This document shows positions 49,405 through 61,774 of a stretch of DNA of 64,000 nt, piece after piece. How positions within the stretch are numbered: position 1 is the first letter of the stretch; every line of letters begins with the position of its first letter. The notes beneath the pieces were generated by a model that was given only the letters and a program-made list of their open reading frames with translations, did no database searches and had not been told where the DNA came from. Where the stretch lies: contig OY720345.1 of assembly GCA_963082975.1 (NCBI GenBank), positions 16,208,491 through 16,272,490 of the forward strand. Direction: 5' to 3'. A program made the position numbers and the translations under genes. This DNA is from Labia minor (taxonomy: Eukaryota; Arthropoda; Insecta; Dermaptera; Spongiphoridae).

Positions 49405-50455
49405 ATGTCAACAAGATGGTAAAATATCAAATAAACAATTAATTTTTTTTTATATTTTTAATTCTTTCATTGTATTTATAAAATTCAGGTATCCACTATA
49501 TAAAAGAGGTAATCCCCAATTACGAGTTTTTTTACCAAATTTTTGGATGAAATTGATTCAACCAACCGAGCCACAACCACCTAATATTGTTCAATTTATG
49601 GTTTCTATGGAAATGACTTCTCATGATATAAAAAATTATTTACAAAAGATTTACAAGATTCCAGTCTTGGATGTTCGAACACGAATTAGAACAGGTATTT
49701 TAAATTACTCTCTATATTGGAAGTAAAATCTATATAATATAAAATATATAAGCAAATTTCAGTCATATTTCCAATAAAAATCATATTTGACGTTATTATT
49801 ATTATTGCTAATGCTAAAACTAAAATTATAACCTTTTATAACAAAAATATTTTCTAATGTTTTAGGTGAAACCAAAAAAAATGAGAAGGGATACGTAATT
49901 AAAAAAGATGATTGTAAATTAGCATATATAACTATGGTAAATATTGAATATTCAAGATTAGCTCATTTCTAAATATTTTTAATATTAGCTATTAGTATTT
50001 TAGCTATCCATTTATTTGTTAATATTATTAAATTTTTAAACTTAATCACTATTATACTCTGATTCATGTTAGAATAAAATTTAATTTTATAAAGGACAAA
50101 ATTAATTTTAATCGAAACAGTTCTTTCAAAATTAGATTATTTTTTGCTAATCACTGCCCTCCACTCAAACTAATAATTATCATAGTTAAATTCAATAATT
50201 CGAAAATTTAAAATTGAAGATCGTATGAAATAAACAATGAGCTAAGAATAGTCCCAATAATAATAAAAAATATAAATAAGTATAATATAATCATTTTTGC
50301 AGCCAAAGGATCAAGTGTTTGAATTTCCAAATTTATTTCCTGAAAGTAACGAATTGGAAGAAACAAATAGAACTTATGAAGAATTAAAGAAAATACATCA
50401 AAATAAAATGAATGAAAATAAAAAAAGACCTGGACTTCCTTCTTGGTTTTTTTAA
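49405..50455 (+). CDS. MRPL23: Mitochondrial ribosomal protein L23 (4 exons, 147 aa)
   Basis: The uL23m component of the mitochondrial large ribosomal subunit, near the exit tunnel. Exons: 49405-49418 (only 14 nt, ATG plus MSTRW start), 49489-49694, 49866-49936, 50303-50455; frame continuous. The protein begins MSTRWYPLYKRGNPQLRVFL, closely matching the human N-terminus (VVYPLYRLGGPQLRVF), continues QFMVSMEMTSHDIKNYLQKI and IPVLDVRTRI, then AYITMPKDQVFEFPNLFPE, and ends RPGLPSWFF (human GGVPSWFGL). Length is close to human (153). No separate cleavable presequence, as usual for this protein. AATAAA at 50513 may be the polyadenylation signal. Convergent with EDEM2. Confidence 0.95.
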
Positions 50456-50831
50456 TATATTTTTTTTTATTTTTAGTATATATTAAATATTACTAAACAA
50501 ATTTTTTCATTAAATAAATTGTTGTTTTTTAATTAGAAAAATTATTAACAATTCTTTCCATATAGACCTATTCTAATTTTCTCATTATGTTATAATCAAT
50601 TTATAGTGAAGAAAGATTTTTATAAGAATATATTTTTGGCCATGATTTATTGTAAACATTGATTTTAAACATTAGGAGTTCAAATAAAAACAAAAAAATT
50701 TGTATATTAAACATAGTAAAAAAAATAATTATTTATTTTTTACTGTCCAACAAAATAATAAATACTTAAAATACAATTATCACAGAAAATCTTAAATTTT
50801 TATAAAAAAAGTTTATTTCTCATAATTTTTT

Positions 50832-52449
50832 TCAGTGTGCAGCAAAAATTTCCCCTGATAGTGATATTCTTTGGAGGAATGGTTGAGGGGCACATGTGAG
50901 CCTGTGATAAGCTTTTTCAAGTGTTTCATTCCTAGAGAAACGTAAATCTTTCCGCAGTCGTTCTAATAGACGTTGAGGATCAAAAGGTTCTGGTTCTGGT
51001 TTCGGGGTTGTTTGTGTAGATTTTGCTCTTGTTGTTGGGAAAGATGAAGAAGACCTATAAACAAATTATTAAATATAAATATTTACTTTATATTTAAGGA
51101 AAATAATATATATATATATATATATTCGTCAATAATAAAGAATAGAGTAAAAAAATATCACCTTGAAAAAAATCCAGCTAAGGTATTTGGAGAATCTTCT
51201 CTTGTATGATCATCTGAGGCAATTGAAGGGTTTATACTTTCTGTAATACTCGAAGAAGTTGTGGTTAATGGGTTCGAGATAGCTCTGTCACTATCATCAG
51301 CGCGATAAACATGATCTTCAGTTAAATTAGTTTCCTAAAATTGAAAACTATTTAATATTAGAAATTATATATTGTTAGTAAGTAATATATTTAGTTGAGG
51401 CTGAAATTTAGAAATTTATCAAAAAAAATTTTAACTCACGAACCTCTTTCGATTCTAATTTATCTAAATCATCTTTGGTGACTTTCACTACACCAATATC
51501 ACTGTTGTTTTCTTCTTGAATATTATTATTTTCTTGATATTCTTCAAGAAAAGCTATATTTTCTCTATTCGAATCGTTTTTTTTATTTAAATCATCATCT
51601 TTCCTATCGAAATATATATCATTAGCTTCAGATGTTGATGTTGGCGATATTTTTATACTTCGTGGTAATGGATCACCTTTAGATGAAAATGATTTACTAC
51701 TAAATTGTGCAAACATCATTTCTTGCAAATGAACATGACGAGCCCCTGTGCAACATTGAAGTGCACCTGGATCAATAGGATGTGCCTCTAAAAAAAAGAA
51801 AGAAATAATCAAAATTGAGTCCTTTTTGTCTGTTATAATCCCATTAATAATTATTTCTTACCTGTATTAAAAATATATCCTCCTGCATCAAGAATACATT
51901 CTCCCCAAGGGGTGCGGACAACTTTTCCTTTTTGTCCGCGATTATGAACAAAATTATCAGGATCAAAAAGTAGATAGAGATATTTAGTTGTTTCCGCAAG
52001 AAAAAATGATTCCATTCTATCTTCTTTACGATGATCCCGGACATCTTTTATCTATACAAATTTATCAAAGACTATATTAAATATGAATTTTTTTTAATAT
52101 TGTAATTATATATATATATAGACACATACGGTTGCATATCCACATGGGGTACGTGCACTATGTTGAATACTTCTGAGAATATCTCTACCAACTTCAAGAA
52201 GATATGGATCTCCTGTTGCGCGATGAAGATACATTACAGATTCAGCCAATTCAGGACGAAGAGGATAACCTTCTCGGTGTGTTCCAGCTTCATTTGCGGC
52301 AATATTATAAAATTCCGGAGTAAATCCATATTGACGCCACACTTGATGATAATTATGTAAAGATTTCATGCCAGTTGCTGAATCGCCTTTTAATAAAAAG
52401 TAAAACATTATAAATCATTATAATAATTTTCTATGAATATTTATTTGTA

Positions 52450-52481
<32 letters not shown>

Positions 52482-54878
52482 TTATTTCAGTGGTTCCCAA
52501 AGTGGTCCATGGGATCATTCATGGGTCCGCGCAAGATTTAATATAGAATAAAAAAAATTGTAACACATTCTTATTAATATGGAAGTTAAAATCAATAATG
52601 AATAAATTATTAGATTAAGTCCTAAGTATAAAATATAAATATATACAGGTTAATAAAATACAATGAGGAGTCAGACATGAACGCAAGAGCCGATATTTGC
52701 ACCAACTGGTCTGTAATGCGAACTATAAAAGAGTGGTGCATCTAATCTATAATTTAGTCCTTTGTTGCAAAACACTTGCAAACAAATCTTGGAAAGAGGA
52801 TAATATTCTCAGTTTCCATGAAGATTTGTTAGCTTATTGTTAACACTTATTAAGTTTTAACTAGGAAAAAGGAAAAGAGTTTGGGTATCACTGGTTTATA
52901 TTATCTACTGACTTCAAAAGTTCTTGATAGAAACCCATGTTATGTATCAAATTGGACTTTAATTATTTTTTTAAATATATATCTATTAACTTATTAAAAA
53001 ATTTAGAGAAAAATATATGAATTACCAATGAGGCTAAGAACGCCCGGCCAATAAGCCTCTAATGATTGAAACACAGGTAAAGTAACTTGACCTTTGGCCA
53101 TTGAAACCCAGACATGCCAATCATCTTTGCGTAAATATTTATCAATTGCCTGTCGTCCTTCTATAAACATATCCATTAATTCAGGCCTTTGAAGGAGTAA
53201 CGCACCTAAAATAATTTAAATAGTAATCTTCATAGTTATATAATAATAATTAAGTGTAATTTTGTTAATACCTTTAGCTAGATATTCGAAATAAGAATCT
53301 ACGCCTGCTCCAATACCAGAATCATGAGCAGTCCATCTCCCTGTTTGAACATCAATATGATTTCCTAATAGACCCAGAGGTGAACGATGGGCATAAAGGG
53401 CTCTAAGAGCATGCATTGCAACCTTCAATATAATATTAAATGAAATAAACACCACAATGACAAATTATAACTAGAAATGCAATTAATATACCTCTTCGAA
53501 AAGAGGATCTCCAGTTAGTCGAGAGAGTGTACCAAATTCAACTATAAATGTACCAACACCGGCTGTACAAGTGACAGCAGTTTCTCCTGGTGGCACTCCA
53601 TGACGAAGATTACATGTGCCATAAGGCATTCCAGTTGCGGTGTCAAATGCAGGTAAAAGTCGACGAGCCACTTCTTCAGCCAAAGCGAGAAGTGGCCCAT
53701 TGCAAGGCCATCCTGGAGGTACATCTACCCCGGCCCTGATATAAATTTTATTATTTATTCCTCCATACTAATAATAAATAATCTTTCTAATAGCATGCCA
53801 TCAATTTCATATAGGCTCACTCATACAAATATAGGTATATATATATATATATAAACTTCTGACTTTTGTACATCCTACGCAAGGAAAACACCTATCAATT
53901 AGGTGTTTTATGATCAGTACAACGGGTCTTATCAACCTTTACCTTGATTTTCTTGAACTGAGGCTCTACTTTTTATCAAGTAGCTTCCCAATTTTTATCC
54001 CGGAGGTTGGGTTGACTCCGTCCCGGGGACACAAGAATGAGAGTCAATGCAGTTGACTCCCAACCCCTGGCACTATATATATATATATATAAATGAATGA
54101 ATGTATTTATATTTGATATACAGATCTATACAAAGTAATGGATTTTAATGAAACGTTTAATGAAGGTATAGTTTAATACCATAAAACGACTAATTTTTAT
54201 TTTGCTAAGAAACCAAAAAAAAAAAAATTAATCACGAAATTTTCCCCATAGGAATCCTATATATAAAAAAATAATATAAAAAAAAAACACATTTTTAATT
54301 TACCTTTGTGATAAGAGATGTGCACTTAAAAGACCACCAATTATTCGTATATTAGTTTCAAAAACAGAAACATTGATATTTGCGTCAAAAAAATGCTCAG
54401 CACGATCTGTAATGATTTCTACAACACGTCTAAATTCTGAATAATTTCCCATAACAGCAAGTGTATCAAGTGCATCAATTAATGTTAATGAATAGCTAAT
54501 AGAAAAAGAAAAAGAGACAGATATTTTAGTGATAATTGTGTTATATTATTATAATAATATAATTAGTTTTATACCTGCCCCAAGTATCGACACCATCACA
54601 ACTAAGTGGTCGAAGTTCATCATATGGATAGGCATATGTTAAATAACTCTCATAAGCATGTTGAAACATAGTTTTTACCTCCTCTCTTAATACAATAACA
54701 TAAATATTATTAAAAAGTTATAATCAACTAATGAAAAAAAACAATAAATCAAAAAAAAAAAAAAATTGTAAACTTACCTCAAACGAGTCAATTCTTTTTT
54801 ATCAATTTTTTTCAATGAATATGAAAAATTAATTATAATAAAAATAAGAAATAATTTAAGTTTTAAATGTTTATACAT
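50832..54878 (-). CDS. EDEM2: ER degradation-enhancing alpha-mannosidase-like 2 (11 exons, 721 aa)
   Basis: A GH47-family mannosidase-like protein that trims N-glycans of misfolded glycoproteins for ER-associated degradation. Exons (minus): 54878-54778, 54685-54575, 54495-54304, 53735-53492, 53422-53272, 53205-53026, 52386-52130, 52051-51862, 51787-51444, 51334-51162, 51054-50832. A hydrophobic signal peptide (residues 4-21) precedes the catalytic domain. GH47 blocks visible: [135 protein letters not shown] and the calcium-binding region YIFNTEAHPID. Residues match EDEM2 rather than EDEM1/3. The C-terminal tail after CCTGARH is about 220 residues, acidic and low-complexity, much longer than the human tail and without an HDEL-type signal. 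Introns 4 and 6 hold mobile elements. Confidence 0.94.
52488..52893. mobile_element. hAT-like MITE in EDEM2 intron 6
   Basis: Begins CAGTGGTTCCCAAAGTGGTC; the other end, inverted, reads CAGTGATACCCAAACTC. The 8-bp flanks (ATTTATTT / GTTTATAT) match at six positions. About 400 bp, no transposase. Confidence 0.6.
53853..54070 (-). mobile_element. SINE-like repeat, copy 2, between EDEM2 exons 3 and 4
   Basis: Shares CAACCTTTACCTTGATTTTC, TATCAAGTAGCTT, CCCAATTTT and GGTTGGGTTGACTCCGTCCC with 12555-12836. The head differs: here (minus strand) it starts GTGCCAGGGGTTGGGAGTCA, and the tRNA-like B-box of copy 1 is not clear. Possibly a composite SINE with variable head. Confidence 0.6.
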
Positions 54879-55462
54879 TTTTGTTGACGTGGATATTTAT
54901 TTTCTTTATCAATTCATTTTTAAATAAAAAAAAATTTTGAAGGTTTCTTTTTACGTTTTGTTTATTTATATAATTTATAATAGATATATAAATTATGGGT
55001 TTAAGATTAAATTATTTATTTATTAATTTTATAGACAAAAATAAATAGATTATATAGTTCACGTGACTATTTTTTAAAAAAGTTATACTTCAAATTCTGT
55101 CAAAATATAAATGGCAACTTAAAATTAAGGTGGGAAAATTTAATATTCCCAATATATTTATGTTTTTTTTTATTTATTAAAATATTAATATTCAATTTAA
55201 GTTGTTTTTTGGGCATTAAAAATTAATGATAACAATAATTAAAAAAAAAGGTTGATTTTTTATATTTTATCAATTTAATGAAAGAAATTTTTTTATTCAA
55301 ATCATGAAAGATAAAAAATAAATTTTTTGATTTTCACAATCTAAAATTAATATTTTACAGAAAATGGTATACCTTATTATAATTTAAATGCATATATCTT
55401 ATTACATATTAGAATGATTAAATAAAAATACAAAATGAAATTGATAGAATCAGTGGTTCATT
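54879..55462. other. EDEM2 upstream region
   Basis: 584 bp of AT-rich sequence between the EDEM2 start codon and the hAT-like nest. It must hold the EDEM2 promoter; no motif can be assigned. Confidence 0.4.
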
Positions 55463-56130
55463 CAGTGGCGCAACCAGGATTTGATCCTGGGGGGGGTTTT
55501 GACTAGCCGCCCCACCTTTCTATGCCCCCCCCCCCCCCCCCGGACTCTCTCAAAGACGAATTTTCATTAAGATTTGTTTTTTATATTAAATATTTTTAAA
55601 TATTTAAGTTTTGTAAATGAAACACTGATTTTACAAAATCTGGCAAAAAATTTAATTTTATATTTTATTTACTCGTATTCACTGTTTTAGAAAGAAAATA
55701 TTTTTTTCCAGCTATAAGTAAATTATTTTAGCTTTCCTCATGAAATAAGGATAGCTTATACGATGATCGGAAAATTTTGAAAATTTTGCTCCGAGATTCT
55801 TCGAGATTTTCACTTTTCAGACCGTTCTGAATCCAAAACTGCAAAAAAAATGTTTTTGAACCGGCTCGTTACCGAGATTACTTCTAAACAAAATGAGATA
55901 TTGTCTTGAAATTTGATATTTAGATGTTTTTTTTGGGAATGATGGGCGGGGATTGGATTGTTTTTGGACAAGATCGGACCATAAGTAAGGGTAGTTTAAA
56001 GATGTGTCAAAGAATATTTTATTGATTTTCTCAATAAATACCGATTTTTATGAGAATTATCATACTATCGTATTAAATTTATAGGGAATCGAATTTACTA
56101 AAAGTTTCATTATATTCATTTTTACCTAAA

Positions 56131-58826
56131 TGTTGTGAATTTATTATAATCACATTTTCTGTAGGAAAATTATAGATTGAAATTGCACATAGCTCATTTT
56201 ATATAAATGGTTTATTTATCTTTTATTGATAAAATTACATATGAATTGTTAGTAACAATTATTCATGTGGCCGTTACTTGGAGACATAATATTCTCCCCT
56301 ACTTTGATTAGAACATTTTGAATTAGTTTGATTAGAAATTGTTTAAATTAAATTGTTTTAAACAGAGAATAAACAAATAGTCATGTTGATTACAAAAAAA
56401 CATATTAAGAATAATAAAAAATCAAATATAGTCTTTTAAATAACTGGGTGGTTTTCTCACTCTCACCGGTCTTGATCTCACTGGAGGTTGTTGGATTGTT
56501 TCATTTGTATTAAACTTTCGAGTAGGTTCTTGATTGTTTTTTGTATATATAGGTATTTGCAAATGTTTTTCTTCGATACTATTTGGTTTTACTTCATCAT
56601 CAAAAGTTACAGTCTTTTTAATCTCTGTCTTCTTTAGCTGGTTTATGTGTCGTTTTAGTTTTCTCCCTTCGTCCAATTTAACAATATAATGTAATTTTCC
56701 TAGTTTCCTTTCCACCACTCCTGGTTTCCATACTGTTTGATTGTTGATGTAAAATGATGCCAGAACTCTCTCCCCTTCTAACATCTCTCTAGTCCTTGGA
56801 AGAACTTGTTGATTATTTCTACTTATAACGTTCGGTTTAATGGCATCTAGTCTAATTCGGATTTTCCTTTTCAAGTATAATTCTGATGGAGATTTTCCAT
56901 TTGCTAGAGGAGTTGCCCTATATCTGAATAAAATTTTCTGTACTTTTTGATAGATTGGAATATTTTCATTCCCTCTGGCTAAAATTTTATTTTCATCGAT
57001 TGATTTTATGTTATTCTCTTCCTCGTCTATTTGTTCCAGATTTATTTTTAGATGTCTTAGCCATTCACGGCCTAATAATGGCTCAAACCCGTCAGGTAAT
57101 ATATACATTTCTTCATTTGATATTTTATTTTTATATTGCACTTTCACGTACGTTTTTCCAATAGGATAAAATATGTTTCCAGTATATGATCTGAATACAA
57201 GTTTTGTTGTTTTAAGTTTCTTATTTATGTTCATTTTTTTGAAAATTGATTGAGGAACTAGAGTGTAGCCTGCACCCGTGTCTATTTCGAATTTTTGTAA
57301 ATAATTTTCTATTTTTAAGGTGACATGAAATTTTTTTGTATCTTTTTGAATATGGTTTATAGAATGTAAGTTGACTATTTGATGAATTCCGAATTTCTTG
57401 AAATTATCATTTTGGATTTGTTTGACTGGTGAATTCGAATAACCGATTTTAAATGTCTTATTTTTCGAATCAGAGATAAGAGTTTTGATACATACCTTGG
57501 AAACATGACCTTTATTTGAACATGACTCACAATATAATTTATGTTTTGGGATTCGACATTCATTTGATCGATGATTATTTCTTCCACACCTTAGGCATAA
57601 GTTATTTATTCCTAATTTTTTATAATCCAAGTTGTATTTATAATCAGTTGTGCGCCCTCTTGATAATGATCGTTGTTTTGATGAGTTTCTATTTTCATTT
57701 GATCTGGAATCTAAATGTCCTTGTTTTAAGTCGCTACTTTTTGTTTTTCTTTTATCTGCTGAAAATTTTGAAACTTTATTAATTTGTTGATTAAGTTGTG
57801 TAATATTTTTCGATAGTTCTTGTGTATCTGACTTAGAAACCTCTTGAGCAATAGCTTCCTTTACTATCTCTTCAAAAACTGTAGTTTTTGACTTAATTAA
57901 CATTGCCTTAATTTGATCATCTTTAATACCTCTGATGAATTGAGTTCTAAGGAATAAGTCTGCTGCAGAAACAATTTTTTTACATGTGCATTCTACATTA
58001 AATTCACATTCTGCTATGTCCCGTCGTAATTCAGCGACATAATCAGCAATAGATTGTTGGTCAGTTTGGAATTTTGACAAGAATATGTGTTGAAATACTA
58101 GTACATTTTTCTTTGGTGCTAAGTGATTTTGTAATAATATAATTAGTTCATCGTATGACAATGTTGATGGAATTCTTGGTGCAACTAATGCAGCCAGTGT
58201 ATTGTGATTTGAGCGACCTATCGAATTTAATAAAATTTTAGCAGCCTGATCATCTGTTTTTACATTGATTGAGTGCATGGATAAATAATTTTCAAACCGT
58301 TGTTTATAATTTTTAAAGCTTTCTTTTGATAAGTCAAAAGCATCAAAAGCTGGAATGTGTGTAATTTGTGAAGTAGGCTCACGTAACATCATCTTCGACA
58401 TGGCTTCCATAAATATTTCAAATTGTTCTTTATTCATGTTTTTTTTTTTTTTTTTTTTTTTTTTATTTCGATATATTGATAAAATATAATTAATACTTAC
58501 AATTTCTATGTTTAAATTATCTTATCCTGTTTATGTTGTGGATGCGTGAAAAAAAACGAGCTATTGTTGATCCAACGGAATTTTTGAATATTATATTTTA
58601 TTTGATATTTTCTTTTTCTTCTGAATATTTGATAATAAATAATAGTTTTACCTCGTCGCCAATCTGTTGTGAATTTATTATAATCACATTTTCTGTAGGA
58701 AAATTATAGATTGAAATTGCACATAGCTCATTTTATATAAATGGTTTATTTATCTTTTATTGATAAAATTACATATGAATTGTTAGTAACAATTATTCAT
58801 GTGGCCGTTACTTGGAGACATAATAT
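56131..58826 (-). mobile_element. Ty3/gypsy-family LTR element, broken, young
   Basis: Two direct repeats of 162 bp, 56131-56292 and 58665-58826, are identical by eye, so insertion is recent. A 4-bp TAAA follows one and precedes the other as a possible target duplication. Just inside the minus-strand 5' LTR is TTGGCGACGAGG, in the primer-binding position. One frame (58437-56422) shows a gag-like region, paired CCHC knuckles (CLRCGRNNHRSNEC, CESCSNKGHVSKVC), an aspartic protease motif (DTGAGYTLVP) and a stretch like the end of integrase (YRATPLANGKSPSELYLK). The usual full pol set is not present, so it is broken, with about one major break, and probably moved with help from a relative. Confidence 0.85.
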
Positions 58827-58864
58827 TAAACTTAATAATAAAGGAGTTATTTATAAAAAACCTA

Positions 58865-60045
58865 TAGGTTGTCCCATAAGTTTTTTCCGCGTCACGCTAT
58901 GAATGAATCTAACTGCCTATGTTTATATAAACATGCAGGCTTATCTCTTAGCCGTTTATGGCATCTTATTTAATCATCCCAGAGCTTTTTCAGAGTACGT
59001 TTCGTTGGTGACAAAGTCTCTTTAAAAATTTTTCTACTATGGAGAGCCAAAAGAAGCATTTGCGGCAAAAGAGATTTGCACCGTTTACGGGAGTGGTCCT
59101 TCGACTATTAGGACCGTCCGCAATTTGTTTAAGAAATTTAGAGCTGGCCACCCAGCAACGACGGATATTATCAAGACTGTGCATGCTGTAAATACAGTGT
59201 GCGCGAGATAGCGGGTGAAACTAACATTCCCAAAACAACGGCACATAAGCATTTAATCAAAATGGGATATGCGAATCGATATGAAGCTTGGGTTCCACAA
59301 CAATTGACGGAGACCGGCCTTATAAAGCGCGTCCCTACGTGCGATATGGTTCTACAGCGACACAAAAGAAATCATTTCTTAAAGAGTCTTGTCACTGGAG
59401 ACGAGACTTGGATTTTGTATCAAAATGTGGATCGAAAACGGATTTGGTCTAAAGAAAATAGACCTTAAACTGTTGCGAAGTCTGGGCTTCATCCGAAGAA
59501 AGTTCTTTTGTGCATTTGATGGGACTGGAAGGGTGTACTGTACTACGAGCTCCTTCCTGAAGATGATATGATCAATGCTGACAAATATTGCAATCAACTG
59601 AATTAACTAAAAACCGCCATAGCAGAAAAACGGCAAGAATTGGCGAACCGACGAGGTGTAGTATTCCATCACGGCAACGCAAGGCCGCTTATTGCGTTGA
59701 TCGTAAGGCAAAAATTATAACAGTTTGATTGGGACGTTCTACCTCATCCTCCATACTCCCCATACCTTCCTCCATCCGATTATTTCTTGTTCCTCTCCTT
59801 AAAAAACTCTCTCTATGGTAAATCTTTCAAATCCATAATCGAAATAAAAACGCTCCTAAATGAATATTTTGAAAGTAAGCCTCAACTATTTTGGAAACAG
59901 GGCATAATGAGGCTTCCTGGGAGATGGAAGAAGGTTATAGATCAGAATGGTTCATACATAACATAATAAATCAACTTTAAACAACAAATATAGTGTATTC
60001 ATTTATTATCAACAAAAGCGAAGAAACTTATGGGACACCCCAAGT
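58865..60045 (+). mobile_element. mariner transposon, defective
   Basis: Inverted ends contain GTCCCATAAGTTT on both sides. The plus strand encodes a mariner transposase in pieces: an HTH with MREIAGETNIPKTTAHKHLI (59199 on), WVPQQLTETGLIKR, then LVTGDETWILYQNVDRKRIW (first catalytic Asp), a stop after KENRP at 59466, TVAKSGLHPKK, DWKGVLYYELLPEDD, VVFHHGNARP, PPYSP and PPSDYFLF (third Asp of the DD34D triad) and a final RLPGRWKKVIDQNGSYIT. In the second catalytic block the usual H.DNARP reads HHGNARP, so the second Asp is lost. There are several in-frame stops and shifts; it is not functional. Confidence 0.85.
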
Positions 60046-60099
60046 ACTTTAAGATTTCGAAAGCTTTTCGTCCGCCCGTAGTGGCAGGATATTTTGAAA

Positions 60100-61340
60100 G
60101 AAATAATGTAAAAATCCCTAAGAAAAAATCCCTAAATGCAAATATCCCTAAAAGAATAAATCCCTAAATAAAAAATTTCCCTATTTTTTTTTTTACTTAT
60201 TTAATAATGAATAGCCGAAGAGACTTGAATGAGGTAGTTATACATCATGCTTGGTGTCATCACGTCTGTTCCATCTGGTTTTTTAGAGTCCCATTATTCA
60301 TGGTTTGCCTTCATTATGGTCAGAAGCTCATCTTGCGAGTCGCGGAATCGTTTCCTTGGTGGATCAGGCTTCTTACCACGAACATCACGACAGATTTCCA
60401 AAGAGATAAGGTTATGCTCAATATAGATTTGCTTAATCAGGTCCCATACTGATAACTTGTAACTTCCTAAGCGTGAACGAAGAGCATTGTTTGTTGTAAC
60501 CTTCCAATGCATTGTTTGTTCGAGGCAAACCCATCAAAGTGGCATCGTAGATGTTCCAATGTTCCAATGTCGGGGTCATAAAAGCCAGCCAAAAATTTTT
60601 CACCTAGTCAAGTTCGCTCGAAGTAAGAAAAAAGATCACGAAGTTTTACCCTGTTGGTCGTCCAGCTAATGCTTGGTGGGCTACAATGACTTTTGATGGT
60701 GGTACCAAAGCCAAAGCTGCAAGAGTTCGTAAATGAGTGGAGTTGTCAGGATTATCTATATCATTATAGAGCTTCAAAACTTCTGGCATTGATTTGATGT
60801 TTCTATAAATGCATTGAGCAAAATGAAAAAGTCAACCTCTGATGAATGTAAATTTCACAAATTGCGTTATATTTTCCTTGATGAAATATACGGCGCAAAT
60901 GGTGTATTTTGTATTTGGAATCATTAAGCTATTAAAACGTATGCTAATAAACGAAATTTGAGTAAATTCCCTTTATTTTACATACGAATTTGACACCCCT
61001 ATTTTTTTGGAAAAATCACGTGTCTGGGCCATATGTATGTATTTTTCGACCTATTTTCCCCTACTTTCGGTCCAGGCTCAATTACCTCCTTGGGAGGTCG
61101 TGTCTCAGGCAACTGGGTGTCATGCTCACCTTGTAATTAAATTTTCTTAATCACAACTAACATTAATACAAAAATGAAAAATTTTGTTTTTAGTGATTTT
61201 TTCTTTTATAGATTTTTTCAGTCATGGATATTTTTATTTAGGGATTTTCGGTCTTAAGGATTTTTCTTTTTAGGGATATTTGGTTTTAGGGATTTTTGAC
61301 TTTTATGGATTTTTTCCTTTAGGGATTTTTACCCGTTTAC
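60100..61340 (-). mobile_element. MULE (Mutator-like) element with TTTAGGGATTTTT arrays at both ends
   Basis: Flanked by a perfect 9-bp duplication ATTTTGAAA (60091-60099 and 61341-61349), the length expected of MULEs. Each end carries an array of AATCCCTAAA-type units about every 15 bp, in inverted orientation (60110-60185 and 61195-61335). On the minus strand a transposase C-terminus is readable across frames: LRTLAALALVPPSKVIVAHQ, LPRTNNALEGYN and LGSYKLSVWDLIKQIYIEHN then KKPDPPRKRFRDS. This matches the R.NN..EGWH and PP.KK.Y blocks of FLYWCH/MULE transposases. N-terminal and catalytic parts are missing and the frame is broken. Confidence 0.75.
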
Positions 61341-61774
61341 ATTTTGAAAAAATTAGTCTTCACTTCATAATTTTTATGAAATTTTTAGAATTTGAGTAAT
61401 ATTTTTATTTATTTTTTTATATTTAAATAATAGTCAAATTGGAAAATTTCACAATCATCTAGTAATCTTATATTAAGTCTTTTGTTTTTTATGATTTAGG
61501 AGAAATAATAAAATAATTTTTTATTTCTTATATTTAATTCTGTACGAAAAAATAAGCAATTTTTTTTTTTGTCAAAATTTTTTTAAAATAAAATAAAATT
61601 ACTTATTGTACACTAAGTTATACTTTAAGAATTATTTTTTTTTTCAAATAAAAAGAAGGATTATATTTTTTCTTTTCAATTTGTAATATAGTACACAATA
61701 TACAGCAATGTATATTTTTTTCTCTCCTGGGGGGGGGTTTTAACCCCCAAAACCCCCCCCTGGTTGCGCCACTG

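Larger units (their letters stand above)
55463..61774. mobile_element. hAT-like element hosting three other transposons
   Basis: Ends are inverted repeats CAGTGGCGCAACCAGG on both sides, flanked by a perfect 8-bp duplication GGTTCATT (55455-55462 and 61775-61782), diagnostic of hAT. Next to each end are long G or C runs (55523-55541; 61728-61760). No hAT transposase remains in the roughly 1.2 kb that belongs to it, so it is non-autonomous. It has been entered by the LTR element (56131-58826), a mariner (58865-60045) and a MULE (60100-61340). Confidence 0.85.

Noticed and set aside
60100-60190. CCCTAA-like repeats considered as an internal telomeric tract
   Set aside because: Units are separated by AT linkers, are mirrored at the other end of a MULE and are bounded by a 9-bp duplication.
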